A DNA stretch of 64,000 nt from Favolaschia claudopus. Lineage: Eukaryota > Basidiomycota > Agaricomycetes > Agaricales > Mycenaceae. The translations under genes were made by a program, and so were the position numbers. The notes below the pieces were generated by a model. That model saw only the letters and a program-made list of their open reading frames with translations, searched no databases and had not been told where the DNA came from. How positions within the stretch are numbered: the first letter of the stretch is position 1; each line of letters starts with the position of its first letter. Of this stretch, positions 1 to 12,192 are shown piece after piece. The stretch covers positions 1,736,001-1,800,000 of the forward strand of contig JAWWNJ010000003.1 in NCBI GenBank assembly GCA_037176885.1, written 5' to 3'.

Positions 1-1976
1 TGCAGAAGTTTTTGAGGAGGGATGTGCCGGAGAACAAGGGTGGGTTGCCAGAGAAAGCACGGGTTTGTGTTCTGAACTCTCGCTGTTGATGTCTTGCTCA
101 ATTTAGACTCAGGTCCGCCCTGAGAAATTGCGCCGCTTTGTGAACGACTTCCTGTTCCCCGAGCTTGAGATCGAGGACCAGATTTCGCTGTCAACAGCGA
201 CATCATGGATGAAAAAACTTGGTTATCGTGCGCGCCGTTATGCGAAGGGGATTTATTTCGACGGTCACGAACGCCCTGATGTTGTCAAAAGCCGTGAAGA
301 GTTTGTCAAATTTATGGATGAACATGTGCTGCCGTTCGTACCTAATGCATCGCTTCATTCCTGCGTTAATACTTGTGCGGGTACTCGTACGAATATGAAA
401 CAGTTGTTGACGAAGAAACAGGTTGCAAATACCTTCGCGAAATTGCGCCCAAGCTGCGTCCGGGCCAGAAACAACGATACCCCATTTATCACGATGAGTC
501 GTCTTTTCACGCAAATGACCAAGCACCAATTGTTTGGGAGACTGATGACGAACACGAGCTGCGCAGCAAGAGCCGTGGACGTCTCGTTCACGTCTCGGGG
601 TTCATCATCGAACACTGTGGGCGGTTACGCTTGACACCCGAAGAGATTGAGAGAGAGGAGAAGCTTCCAAAGCGGCCACTCAGTCCAGCAGAGCAGGCCG
701 CAGAGGATGCACGCATTGCAGCAGAGCAGGCTGCAGCAGAAGAGCAGCGTGCTGCGGATGAGGCCCGACAGGCAGCGGGAAAGTCTAAGGGCGGGCGACG
801 CAAGAAGGCCGCACCAAAAGCGAAGGCAGCACCGGCACCAGCAACCGATCGCACAACAACAGGAGCCGATTGGACGCCACCGCCGCCACCGAGCCCATTT
901 ACTCGCTATCGCTGCAGAACGTATGACGCTGACCAGATTATTTATCCCGGCGCAAATTACGATCCGTGGTGGGATATGCCACAGCTCATTGCTCAGGTCC
1001 GAGTCTTGCTTATGGAATTCAAATTTCACTCACGGGTTATTCAGACAAAGGATGCAATCGACATTTTCGAGGTCAAATATCCGGACGGCCAAGCAGTTTT
1101 TATCTTTGACTGCTCCTCCGCACACGAAGCATTCGCCATTGATGCTCTCCTAGCGCACAAAATGAACCGTGGGCCGGGAGGTAAAGTTCCCTGCATGCAC
1201 GCGACAATAATTCCCGGGACGAGTCAGCGCCAAAGCATGGTGTTCGAGGAAGGCGACGCACTTCCTCTCGATTCCCAAGGTAATCCGGATCGGTCATTCC
1301 TTGGCAAACCGAAAGGGATGGAGCGTGTTTTGCAGGAGCGGGGTTTGTTAACACAGTTGGAGGATTCTGCCCGTGCGCGCGGCACTCGTGTTGTCGCTGT
1401 GTGCTCAGATTGCGCGCGATCCCAAAAGGCCCGGGATGCTGAGGCAAAGGCACGCCGTGAGGGCAGGGAGGCGGCAGACGAAGCCGACGAGCAGGAGTTC
1501 GACGATGACGACTCACGCGATATTAACTGTTGCATGCAGCGTCTCCTCAGCATGCAGGCTGATTTCAAAGGTGAAAAACCACTTCTGCAGGTTCTCATTG
1601 AGAAGCGGGGTCACATTTGCCTGTTTCTGCCCAAATTTCATTGCGAGTTGAATCCCATTGAAATGGTTTGGGGGGAGGCCAAGCGTCGTGAGTGGATTGT
1701 TTCCACACATCAAAGTTTCTGAGCTGTTTTGGCACAGGTTTCCGGGAGCGTGCAGATGGCACCTTTCCCACTGCCAAAAAATTGGTACCGGAGTGTCTTG
1801 ATGAGGTTTCTGTCGACACAATCCGACGCTTCTTTCGACATTGCAATCGATACCGGGACGCTTATCGGTATGGACTCAATCCTCGGCAGGCGGCATATGC
1901 CGTGAAAAAGTACTCGTCTCATCGACGGGTCCCCCACAACATTATAATGGATGTAAATATAATATCTAGGGCTTAG
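1..1976 (+). pseudogene. DDE_3 (Tc1/mariner-like) transposase, copy 1, 5'-truncated by window edge
   Basis: Decayed transposase of the basidiomycete DDE_3 endonuclease type, which would cut and rejoin the DNA of its own element. Three segments read as one protein. The first starts at the window edge and continues after an apparent 50-nt intron (63-112); it contains the family motif DGHERPDVV. The second lies in another frame (about 382-1687). It carries the three acidic sites: HDESSFHAND (first D), IFDCSSAHEA (second D) and FHCELNPIEMVWGEAKRR (E). The third follows a clear intron (1688-1737, GTGAGT...CACAG, 50 nt) and gives the usual C-terminus ending at 1976. Between segments one and two a splice acceptor seems lost near 338-381, since GT...GCGG stands where GT...AG is expected. 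The N-terminus is outside the window. Family assignment is strong; functionality is unlikely. Confidence 0.85.
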
Positions 1977-3149
1977 GTATTCTTAAAACACTCTTATAGA
2001 CAACTCATAGATACATACGAGTCGTTTTCTTGCGTTTCTGAATGATGCCGGTGGCTGCCGAACGACTTTCCCACGCATGTTTCACTTTTTCGACCCTCTA
2101 AAAACCAAATCTTGGCTGATTGCTTAGCTGTTGAATCAGAGGATGCCCAGAGCATACTAGAGTTGTTTTCCACTGTTCCCAAGTCTCTCCAATCACATTG
2201 TAAAATGTAAATGAGAAAGTTTTCTGAGGGCCGGTGTTACCTGTCACCGGCATTCAAGAAGTCACCAGTTGCACTGTAGGAGGAAGGAAGCAGAACGTGT
2301 AAACAAACATCACGACGCGATCACGGGACTGCCGTAATACCGCGGAGTTGTGCTTTTCCAGGCACGGGCCGGTTGGGTTGTGTGTTTTTATTTTCGCTCT
2401 GTCCGGACCTGTGTCATTTTGTTTTTTCTTGAGTGAGGGTGTGCTTTTTCTGGATGAGGTGGTGTACTTTCCTTATGTGCAATCTCAGCTTGTGCTCTTT
2501 CTATTTCGAAGTTGCAAACGAAGGTGAGAGTTCCCGAGATCAAAATGGAGCTGTGCTGAATTGAGGTTGTGTAATTCTGAGATCTATCTTGTCCTGAGCG
2601 AATTTTCTCTTTGATAATTGAAGGGTGGGGGCTTCCTCTTTCTTACATTGGATGGGTTGTGAGAAAAATCACTCAAACACGCCAGGTTGTGGTTTAAATA
2701 ATTATGCCCCAGTATTACAGCCATATATTGGAATTCAAGTTCAGCGTTGCCAGACCTTCATATTTTTTTCACGTTGAAATTGGGTAAGGTTGAAACGGAT
2801 CAAAACAACTTGGGATGGATTATAACCGCGCCCGCCACCTGGTTGCAAGATGTCTCAAGGCTCCACAAGGCCGTAAGCCATCTCAATCCCTTACAAGCAA
2901 AACCCCGTTTTTCCGACATATAATTCGCTTTCCTGAACTATCTCATTGATACCAGAGCACAGACTTTGAGGTCACTGACTTTATACTGGCTCGAGAGGGC
3001 AATACAGTCTCGACTGGCGTTTTCATTCTTTTTCCTGCTTCTGGGGTGGACTCAACGGCATATTCGACTCTTCCGGATGAAGAGAAAGAAGAACTAATTG
3101 GAAATTCTTGCCTTATATCTTCCGTAACTTGGCTGCTGGAACGCCAGCG
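1977..3149. other. No gene recognised
   Basis: AT-rich sequence with only short open frames. I see no recognisable protein, RNA gene or clear terminal repeats, only a small hairpin near 2231-2252. Confidence 0.5.
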
Positions 3150-3151
3150 TA

Positions 3152-3370
3152 CAGTGCCGGACACGCAAAGTCGACAACTTTGATCTTCCCTTTATGGAAG
3201 GTGTGACATACCGCTAAGCATCCAAAGACAGCCGATTGTCAAAAAAACGAAAAATTATGAAATGATAGCCGAAAATTTGGCCGTAACCTCAAAATTGATG
3301 GGAAAAATCTCGGACATAGCGCAATCGACTCCTTTCGTTGAGCAAGTCTCTTTACAGCCGTTTTGGAAAC
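3152..3370 (+). mobile_element. Truncated TIR element, CAGTGCCGGACACGC family
   Basis: Starts after a TA with CAGTGCCGGACACGC and an AAAGTCGACAACTTTGATC subterminal block. This matches the inverted end of the complete element at 22464-23145, and homology continues for about 200 bp (CATAGCGCAATCGACTCC is shared). No second inverted end is visible, so the copy is truncated. Confidence 0.7.
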
Positions 3371-3404
3371 AATATCAAGGGGCCACCGGCATTCTAAAAA
3401 ATTA

Positions 3405-4212
3405 TATAGGGCCTTTTTTCTTTTCCGACCTCTGGGCTGCTGTTCGCTCCTTGGCCCATATAAACAACCAGTCCGCGTACCTCAGACGTTGATCGGTAGT
3501 GGGTGCGAGTATTCCATCATGAATGCATGGCCTGAGGAGGCTCCTAAGATGGACGGTTAGAGATTGAGTGAAGGCCGAAACATGTAAAAAGAGAAACGAA
3601 CCAAATATCCTCCTCGGTGCATTCAACATAGCAGTAGAATGCGAGAAGGAACCGCGCTGCCCTTGATGGAACGCTGAACACCTCATAGACGGTCAAGAGT
3701 GGCGAAAGTCCTGGTGTACAATTCATCAACAGCCATTCTAATGGATTCAAATTGAAACCAGAGACTGAAAACACTCACCGGCTATGAAAAACAATTCCAT
3801 CACTGTATAGACTCCAATACCGTAGAATATGTCATTCAAACCGCGGATAGAATCAGTTGCGCGCTTGTGATCTGGCTTGAGAAGAATTCCTTCGATAAAA
3901 TCGGCTACAAGGGCACAGAAGTCGGGTGGTGCTGGGAAGATGTTTGGGGGATAGATGAAATCGGACGCAGAAGTTGCCCAGTTGGGCTTTTGAATACTCT
4001 ATTAGAGACAAAGATAAATTATTGACTTCGATCATACCTGGAAAACGAGGTCAATTGTCGTGAAAGCGAGTACATGCGCGGCGAAGATGAAGGCCATGCC
4101 AATGCGAAATTTCCGAACCTACTCGAGCATTGGTTGAAATTGATAGTTGATGTAAACTCACCGTTTTGCTAACATTGACAATCGAGTCATTCCAGGTCTC
4201 TCGCGGATAAAA
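3405..4212 (-). pseudogene. Remnant of a multi-exon membrane-protein gene
   Basis: Minus-strand exons joined by four good GT...AG introns: exon 4212-4162, intron 4161-4119, exon 4118-4038, intron 4037-3999, exon 3998-3779, intron 3778-3711, exon 3710-3602, intron 3601-3544, exon from 3543 down to about 3405. All junctions keep one reading frame. The protein has hydrophobic stretches such as IGMAFIFAAHVLAFTTIDLVF, a segment with DSIRGLNDIFYGIGVYTVM, and one with VFSVPSRAARFLLAFYC. The layout reminded me of fungal wax-synthase/MBOAT_2-like membrane proteins, but the FW...WH signature of that domain is not present, so I do not name it. The 3' end runs into sequence next to the truncated TIR element at 3152-3370. 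An acidic, alanine-rich open frame starting with MPEEREAAASGK at 4631 may be its first exon; I could not connect the two. Confidence 0.55.
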
Positions 4213-4663
4213 CTGCACAGAGGTATGCGTGAGGCATTGAAGCTGGAGCCATAAATAAGACATGAATGAACGCTCTGAAGGCAAAAAGGTAAAGGCAGAA
4301 CGAGAATAAGGGCTCGGTGCGTGTACGTGACATCTTCCAAAACCAGCGTCGAAAGCGAGGGAGGTGTTGGATTGTCAGAGGTGGCTCGAAGAGTAGGCGA
4401 GTAGACTTCAGTTCGATGTTTACTTTGACCCCGGCGTATATCCGAGGTCGCGTCGAGACAGTAGACCAAGCCCTGTTTGGCGCGTTCCGGTGCATCCGGT
4501 CGTAATGCCTCTTTTCCCGTAGCATCGACAGCAATGTCTTCAAGAACGAAGTCTTCACCAGCCTCTTGAGCAGCCTTGAAGCTCTCCTTGGCCTGCTTTC
4601 CGGAAGCTGCGGCCTCGCGTTCCTCCGGCATTGCGAGCGAGCGTAGATGTGGGAGAAGACGAG

Positions 4664-4691
4664 TGTTTAATCAATCAATCAATCAATCAAC
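4664..4691. repeat. Tetranucleotide microsatellite (AATC)n
   Basis: About six tandem copies of AATC, starting at 4666. Confidence 0.9.
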
Positions 4692-5204
4692 AAACTGACG
4701 CGTGATTAGTGCGTGGCTGACTGGGCTGGGCGTTGAAAATTCCCCTAGCTAGGTCACTCACATATATACCCTTTCAGATTCGTGCTTCGTCTACTTGGAA
4801 AGCATGTAAATTATTTACTTTGTCCTCATCATGCAACTAATCTTCCCGCGGTGGTCTTTTTTGCGCAGATTAAACAACTGAAAGTCCAGTGTTTAAGCCA
4901 CGTTTGAACGATTGACGAGAGTGACCCCTATAATCACTGTTTAATCATCCTCTTCCCCTGCCTTCCCTCCCTGGTTCATGTAAAATCAGTAAAATAATCG
5001 GTGTTTCACGTCGAGACGCTGATTGTTTAATCAAATTAAACTTAGTATAGATTCATGACAATCTCGGAATGAGGTCACAAATGAGCGAATATAAATGGAA
5101 GGGAAAGCGGGAAGTGGAGCGTGTTTGAGTGCGAACACGGTCACGGGATAAGTAATGAAAATTTGTGTTACAGTATGTGTGAAGTTAGTCGAGTATGTGT
5201 ATTA
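4692..5204. other. No gene recognised
   Basis: AT-rich stretch without a supported coding frame or element boundary. Confidence 0.5.
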
Positions 5205-5405
5205 TTTTGGGTGAAATTTGCCTGTTCGACCATGAAATTCACCCCAAAAAACATAGTGAAACTATCGTGAAAGCGGACATTTATCCTGTGAACAGTGCTC
5301 ACGGGTTTTAAGGGTGAAATTCACCCTCATTCGGGACGAAAATTCGGTACATACCGGGTGAAAAAACCTAGTGAAATTCACCTGGAGTGTATGGACCCCA
5401 GCAAT
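5205..5405. repeat. GTGAAATTCAC-motif repeat block
   Basis: Several copies of the palindromic core GTGAAATTCAC and variants in both orientations (near 5211, 5234, 5313 and 5372). The same motif crowds the elements at 19648-20476 and 40551-40780. It is probably the subterminal-repeat part of a related, eroded CACTA-like element; no ends were found here. Confidence 0.6.
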
Positions 5406-6173
5406 CAGGCACGTGTACTTACATAACTTTCCTATTTGGGTGACCGGCCATAGGTAGGACCCCTGATAATTACCTACTATCGTGCCAATGGATTTTCGAT
5501 TTTTCTCTCCTCCCTTTGCACTTTGATTTTTCGGCATTTATTCCGGTACCAATTCACTATGGGTAGAGCTAAAATCCTCACGATTTCATGCAAGTCCAAT
5601 GTCAAGAAACGTTCGCCGTTTTCTCGAGGTTTTTGATCTGTCCTGTCAATCCATCAAAATACCTTGATGAAAGCCCGTTTTTCTTACCGCCTTCCTTTGG
5701 CCGTATTGCTACGAAACTTGCAGGATCTATAGCCCAATAGCATACAAACAGATTCCGAAAAGTCCGGAGGTCCAAATCGAAAAGGGAGAAGAGAAAAATC
5801 GAAAATCCAGACCTGTTCTCTTCCAAAATTGATTCCCTTAACCACGATCTCTGCGCTACATTATCCATCCTAAATATCCTTGACATCCATTTGCGACACC
5901 TCGCATCCAGCTCAATCCCGTCTTGCTACATCTCCGACGCGTCTACACACATTCTACACACCCCTCAGGTCGGATTGGCCACCCAGTGGACCGTCGCGCC
6001 GCCGGAGACCAGCCTCTGCGCCCCCTCGCCGCCCCTCGCCCCCTGGTTCGCATTGAATACAACGGCCCGTCGAGGAGCTTATAGCTACCTTAGTATGTTT
6101 TTATGTACGGAGGCGGTGACCTAATAATGTAAACAAGTCAAGGTCGGCTATGACGCCAAGGGTCACGGTCACG
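5406..6173. other. No gene recognised
   Basis: Short minus-strand open frames up to 94 codons (5886-5602) resemble no family I know. The stretch 5890-6060 is GC-rich and may be an exon remnant. Confidence 0.4.
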
Positions 6174-6175
6174 TA

Positions 6176-6535
6176 CATGCTTGATCGATCGTCTCAAGAG
6201 GTAGGAGATCAGTGGATCGGCTACATGCATCAACATACGTAAAGGTACCCCCCCTCCCCCCGAATGCGGAAGCCCCATCAATTTTCAGTCCTGCCGCTTC
6301 GCGCGCTTTCGTACTGGAGGAAGGGCTTGAGTTGACGTAGTAGAGCTATGTTACCTTGTGCTCTACTCAGTAGCTTCCACATAGTCCTCAATGGCATTCG
6401 CTGGGTCTCAAAGTACTCAGGGATGACAATTCCTGCTGACGAAGCTCAACCAACGGCATGAAAACGTGACTTTTTACGTTGGTTGATGGATGTGCCAGAT
6501 CCACCGATCTCCTACCTCTTGGATCGTCTTGCTGC
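6176..6535. mobile_element. TA-flanked MITE, about 360 bp
   Basis: Imperfect terminal inverted repeats of about 60 bp. The left arm has CTCAAGAGGTAGGAGATC and the right arm GATCTCCTACCTCTTGGATC. Both sides are flanked by TA (6174-6175 and 6536-6537), and no coding content was seen. A short match to the end of another MITE (TACAGTGGCGGCGC) follows at 6536. Confidence 0.75.
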
Positions 6536-6537
6536 TA

Positions 6538-7337
6538 CAGTGGCGGCGCAGGCCCCCGGTCACTACCATATAGGTCCGTAGGTTTCATAGAGTAAAACAA
6601 CGGCCAATTTCAGAGGTCTATTTCGCGAACCAGCCATGGAAGTAAAGCGACAAACATACCAGTCCCGTCACATCAGTCACGGTGACGATGACGGGAGCTC
6701 CGAAAGCCTAGGCGAGCTGAAGCAGTGCTGAAGCGAGCCAACGCGATCGGATCGGGGGCGCGGCGATCGCGCTGAGAGGAGCGTGCGGAGCGTGCGGGGG
6801 AAGAAACAAATGAAAGAGGGAGGGAGGAGGGGAGCGGAGGGAGGACGGGGAGAGTTACAAGCGAAGAAAATTTCAGGGAAATAGGTTCCCCAGCTGGGGA
6901 GGAGAGGAGAGGGGGAAGAGGCCACAGTAGATTGGACTATTTCCGGCGAAATAAAGCCCTCGACCGCCATGGCATGGCACAAAGAAACGGGCAAATATCT
7001 ATTGATCTCGGACCGGAATTTCGAGATCTTTGCGCAAATCACCACTTTCTTCACTTGTGCACCGTACCAGCGGTTTATGGGAAGACAATCGAAGACCCAC
7101 AAGCTAAGAGCTGCGAATCTCCTATAAAGCATAAGCAATGGCACGAAACGCGCTTGGGATGAGCTCAGCCCCAAGAAATTGAAGAAGTGGCTCTCGCCCA
7201 GGAAGAAACGAAAGGAGAATCAAACACTGGCGAGTATACGGCTATCTCCGTATGAAATCCATTTATTAGCTCTCTACATGTAGGACATAGAAAGTACTGT
7301 TTGCCAAGTCGCGTCGAATGATGCCTCAAACGCGTTA
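6538..7337. other. No gene recognised; contains a purine-rich tract
   Basis: A strongly G/A-rich stretch lies at 6780-6925. The segment 6930-6960 (TTTCCGGCGAAATAAAGCCC) recurs inverted near 59461-59495, so part of this stretch is a dispersed repeat. Confidence 0.4.
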
Positions 7338-8571
7338 ATTATTGCTGTTTGCAGAAATGTTGAGACTACGTAACAAATCACCCTTTTTTGGTATGCGGCA
7401 CCATATCGATTGTTTTGAGCTCAATTTTGGGCGGATTTCGATGAAACTATATGGAAAATGCGTCTTTTTGAAATGCGAATCGAATGGTACCGGTTTCGTG
7501 GTATAATACAGGGATTTGACCAACTCAGTTTTCGCCGGTTTCCCCAAAGCGCGTCAATTTTCTCCGCAGCTACACGGCAGTTCTGGACCAAGTAAAAAGA
7601 CAGATCCGCGCATCTACCTCCCATCCACACACTCCGCAACTTGCAGGGTGAATGGGCCCGAAATGACGTGTCGCTGACGCGTCCAAGAAGCCATCATTGG
7701 GCTGTGATCCGGCCACCGAGCCTCTTCACCTCTTCCCTCCTCTTTCTCGTACGAGTCGTACCCCTCCAACCGCGTTCTGTTCCTCACAAACTGCCATTCA
7801 TGACATTCACCCCGTCGCATGAGCCTACCACTGGCTGAAGAAGCCTACAAGACTGAGATCGGACCGGGACGATAACGAATTGTCGACTTGCACAAATAAC
7901 ACCTACCACGCTGAAAAGATTCAGGCGGCAGAGTCGAGTCAGTGCATAGGTGCGTGGGATTTGTTTTCTCTGTCTTAAATCAATGACTTATTCTTCGTAT
8001 GGGCCAGCGTGAATCTATTCCTGTTTCTCGCCATTCACCCGTACACAGATCAAGTTCGGCGCTTTTTTTCTTCCTCAATTTCGTAGCTAGTAGGCAGCTA
8101 GCATCGAAGGCATGACATATGAACAGGGCTCTTCACATTTTTTGCCTCGCCCTCCCTGTTGAGCGGAGGATCAAGTGGTTTATCGCGTTGGCAGCTGTGT
8201 GGAGGCCTGAGAGTAATGTTCTTCGGCGCGTCGCAGCCGCGCCAATTCTTCGCCGTTTCGTCTCAAAGTTGAGGGGTGCATGGTTGAAGGGTAGTCAGAC
8301 AGTTCTGTGCACTGAGAATACTATGAAGCCTTCGGGATTCACTTCAGAAAATTGACGCGCTTTGGGGAAACCGGCGAAAACTGAGTTGGTCAAATCCCTG
8401 TATTATACCACGAAACCGGTACCATTCGATTCGCATTTCAAAAAGACGCATTTTCCATATAGTTTCATCGAAATCCGCCCAAAATTGAGCTCAAAACAAT
8501 CGATATGGTGCCGCATACCAAAAAAGGGTGATTTGTTACGTAGTCTCAACATTTCTGCAAACAGCAATAAT
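7338..8571. repeat. Large inverted repeat: two 226-bp arms around a 782-bp spacer
   Basis: The arm at 7338-7563 is the reverse complement of 8346-8571. The two arms translate to the same 70 residues, and I see no mismatch by eye. Just outside the arms both sides carry a CAAACGCG motif (inverted). The spacer (7564-8345) shows no recognisable gene; its 78-codon open frame at 8119-8355 is unassigned. This may be a foldback element or the remains of a long-TIR transposon. No target duplication was identified. Confidence 0.85.
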
Positions 8572-9606
8572 ACTTTTCACGCGTTTGACGCGTCAGACAA
8601 CTCGGACCCATTTAGCGCGTCATTCCGCGTCTTCTGGATATCTGACGGTCCTTCCGCCGCGCCCGAGTCGCGTGAATTTGTGTGGAAGTTGCCGAAGGTG
8701 ACCGTGGAGGAGGTGGAAGATGATGATGACAGCTGCTCAACAAATACATTCCGTCCTGCTTCCCGTCCCGCGCCAAGTCGATTACCTCAGTCCTTCTGTG
8801 AAAGCAGCCTCAGCACAGACGATCCTCGCGACTCTTTCAATATTCCTGCTGCAGAGGATGAGCTTTTGGCAACTACACCACGGTATGATGATGATTACCC
8901 GAGGCCATGTGCCTCGCATTCTTTCATAGCACGTCCGGGGGCGCTTCGTCAGGCCCCGAACATTCAGGAAGCTCCCGTGGCCTTAGAGCGTGTGCAAAAA
9001 TTTCTGCGAGGAGAATTACGCAGTTCCGATCTCTTTGGACTGAAAGGTGTCGGGTACAAGGATCCAGACATTAGTGCCTTCACAAGAACCCGGCTCATTG
9101 GCATTCAAACGATGCTCAATTTTATGTGACTCCCGGACTAGTGGGCGGAACTTATGGCCGCTGGGGCCCTTCCGCTAATTTGGCAGCTCATGGACTCGGA
9201 CGCGGCCCCCACTGTGCCCGCGTATTTGCTGACTTGGCTCGTCAATTCATCTTGACTGGCGAAGTATTAGACGTAAATCCTTACGGGGAATGGAACGAGA
9301 GCATGCTGGCAGACGAAGATCTGGCAGACGACATTCAGCTGCATCTCCAGACCCTCGGGAAAGAGATTACCGTTGACAAACTTGTCGCATATTTGAATGA
9401 TCCTGCGGTCCGGGAAGAACATGGCATTGATAAACCAGTGTCTGCCACCACAGCGCGTAGATATCTCGATGAATTGGGTACAGGTTGGCTAAATTTTTGT
9501 GTGTGTCGATTCAATACTGACATATGCATCAGATTCACGAGTCCCAAGAAGGGGCAATACGTGGATGGGCATGAGCGTCCAGATGTTGTCTATTACCGAG
9601 ACAATA

Positions 9607-9801
9607 GAGACTTTGCGGCAGCCACCGGTGGCTTTCGGGGGCTCCTCGTGTGCAATGCTTTCTTGCGCCTACAGTTCAAGGTAGCCACCATGGCATCCCC
9701 TCAATAGGACGTACAAATGGTGGCTGATCCACTTGGAAGCTGTCATCCGGTCCCGAAAAAAATTAGCCACCAATAGCCACCAGTGGCTACCGCAAAGCCT
9801 C
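9607..9801. mobile_element. 195-bp TA MITE inserted in transposase copy 2
   Basis: Terminal inverted repeats begin GAGACTTTGCGGCAGCCACC and end GGCTACCGCAAAGCCTC, flanked by TA (9605-9606 and 9802-9803). Deleting the insert and one TA joins RDN to IYLPRLFDLTKRV in frame. A same-length copy lies at 16875-17069. Confidence 0.92.
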
Positions 9802-9964
9802 TAATATCTATCTACCTCGCCTGTTTGACCTTACGAAGCGAGTTCAAGTATTTGATAACGATGGTAACCCCGTACCCGGTGTGTTTTCTGTGCCAGGACG
9901 GCGAGTCATTGTCTGGTACCATGCATTTTCTATGCCCATGATCGACGCCGTGAAACTTGGTATC

Positions 9965-11097
9965 CACTGTGAAGATCGGGGGACCTGAAAATCATGTACC
10001 TTGGTACACCGATTTTCATGCCCCCATAACCTGAATATCAGTCACTGGCCCCGGATTTTCATGTACCTAGCGCCGAAACAAAATCATACTCTTTTTTGAC
10101 GTTTTCATGTGCCAAATTCATGTGCCGATCCAATGAAAATCAGGCTCAAATCCCAAAGCCTCCCTGCACATGCGTGAAATCATGGAATGAGACCATTAAA
10201 ATAATGCGATGCGGAGCGAAATTCGGGTACAAATGAAATGATATTGTGCTCTGTGTACCAATACATGCAATATCTACGCGAATCCGCTCGGCGCCGTGAA
10301 AACTGCGACTCTGCTATGAATTCTCCCGGTTAGTATCAAATTTGAGTCCTGGGTTTCGGGCTATGGATGCCGGACGAAGGATGGGAGCGGGGGTGACGTC
10401 GGCTCGATGCTTGGGCGTAAGTTTGATTCCACGAAGACGAGGGCGAATGATCGAGAAGAGTTGCGTTGGAGTCGGATTCGGGGCGATAGAATAGAGCAGC
10501 GTGCTAGAGAGAAGTGGTTAGTGGAAGTTTGAGGGGACGATGGGCAGTCAGCGCACCTGTTGCCATGCTCTCGTTGCAATCCATTGCCATGCAAATCACT
10601 CAGCGAGCGATTGCACTAATGGCGACGCCGGGGACGGGGGAGGAGCCAAGCGCTTGGAGGTCATTGAGGTGGTGCAAATGGGAGGGAGCCTGTTGGTCGG
10701 TCGACTCATTTTGCAGTCACTTTGAAAGAGCGAGGGAGCCTAAAAAGAGCGGCGGTGACGATGACGGCCACAGAAACAATGACAGACGGCGGCGACGGCG
10801 ACAGTGGCGACGGCGTCGAGGAGAGAGCTGGCGGCATGGTGGTGGTGGTGGTGGGAGGGAGACAAGAGACGTCCAAGGTCGTCCGCAGCATTTGTGTGCT
10901 GCGCATGTGGAGCTCTGACGTCATTTCCCGGCAATTCGGCATTTGGACTTGTGCGTTTTTGCGCTGTGGGGATTTTAATGTCATATTCCATGATTTTTTG
11001 AGAAGGTGAGCAATCGGTCAAAATCATGGGCATTTCCATGAAATAATTGATTCATTTTCTAGGTACATGAAAATCAGGTGCCGATGTTTTCACAGTG
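9965..11097. mobile_element. Non-autonomous CACTA-like element, 1133 bp
   Basis: The ends are CACTGTGAAGATCGG (left) and, inverted, CACTGTGAAAACATCGG (right). A 3-bp duplication, ATC, sits at 9962-9964 and 11098-11100. The motif TTTTCATGTACC and its complement recur near both ends, like the subterminal repeats of CACTA transposons. Removal restores the transposase frame (TGG TAT CAC AAA GAT). The interior (10340-10980) is GC-rich with overlapping open frames but has no transposase signature. Confidence 0.85.
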
Positions 11098-12192
11098 ATC
11101 ACAAAGATTCGCCCGCAAAGCCGTATCAAAAAGGGGAGGGGCATTCATTCATGGTCGCTGATTTTTTTTTCGTCGGACTTCGGGTGGCTCCGTGATCCAG
11201 ATAAACCCACACGGAGTGCCCGCCGATGTATGCGTCCGAGAAAAGGACGCGACGGGTAGTTCACTTCAGATGAAGCTCGAACAGGCTGCAGCAGGCCGCG
11301 CTCTCGTCAAAGAACTTTGGCCTGACTTTGACCATGTATTTGTGTTTGATTTGTGTACGACAACGCTACCATTAACAAAAAACGGGCAGAAGGATCACTG
11401 TCTGCCCGCGGCATGCCAAAAGGCCCCTCTGGAACCCGGAAAAACCATGAATCCGCCAATTTTCTTGTCGAGGTCAATAAACGAGATCCTAATGGAAAGC
11501 CCATTTATGATTCCAAACGCAATCTCGTCAAGGAGAAGGTAAAAATGACGGGCGCATATTTTGACAACGGCACACCACAGGATCTTTATTTCCCTGCTGA
11601 CCGCCCGCAACATCCCGGCAAATTCAAGGGGATGAAGCAGATTTTGGAGGAGCGTGGGATGCACCAGTATGCTGATTTGAAAACCCAATGTGCCGACTTC
11701 AAGTGCAAGGATCACACAGAGACTTCCAGGTGTTGTTGTCGGCGCGTGGTGTACAACCTACCGGACTTTGCATCTGCTAAATCGCTCCTCGAAGACCAAT
11801 GTGAAGAGGACGGAGTTGAAGTCCTATTTCTGCCGAAATTCCACTGTGAACTCAACCCCATCGAAATGGTTTGGGGCTATGCAAAGCGACTGTATCGATT
11901 GAAGCCCGAGTCTTCACGTGAAGATGTTTTGGAACAGAACACCATGGAGGCTCTGGATGCCGTCCCTCTATTATTCATGAGGAGGTAAATTGCTTTCTGA
12001 CTTCGAGTCCAGGGGATATATACTAAATCGAGCATTCGCAGATACGCCAACCGTTGCCATCGCTTTGGAGACGCATACCTTACTCACAAACTGACTGGAC
12101 CTCAAGCAGCTTGGATTTCCAAAAAATACCCTGGACATAGAACCTATCCCGCAACAATTCTAGAGGAACTCAACGCAGCAGGAGTTCATTGA

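Larger units (their letters stand above)
8572..12192 (+). pseudogene. DDE_3 (Tc1/mariner-like) transposase, copy 2, with two nested elements
   Basis: Second, more complete member of the family seen at 1-1976. The N-terminal region (8572-9129) is acidic and disordered, then enters the conserved domain at TRTRLIGIQTMLNFM. One missing T near 9122 shifts the frame. The next segment (9126-9605) holds GRGPHCARVFADLARQFI and ATTARRYLDELG, an apparent intron around 9484-9532, and DGHERPDVVYYRDN. It is split by a 195-bp MITE (9607-9801) and a CACTA-like element (9965-11097). Removing both restores one frame through the first half of the catalytic domain. The rest (11098-11984) includes FLPKFHCELNPIEMVWGYAK with the catalytic E, an intron at 11985-12041 (57 nt), and the C-terminus stopping at 12192. 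Confidence 0.88.

Noticed and set aside
7335..7547. 70-codon protein encoded identically on both arms of the inverted repeat
   Set aside because: The identity is explained by the repeat itself; no start context, partner or family supports a protein.
10361..11039. Several overlapping open frames on both strands within the CACTA-like element
   Set aside because: GC-rich triplet-like sequence opens many frames by chance; none shows a transposase motif.
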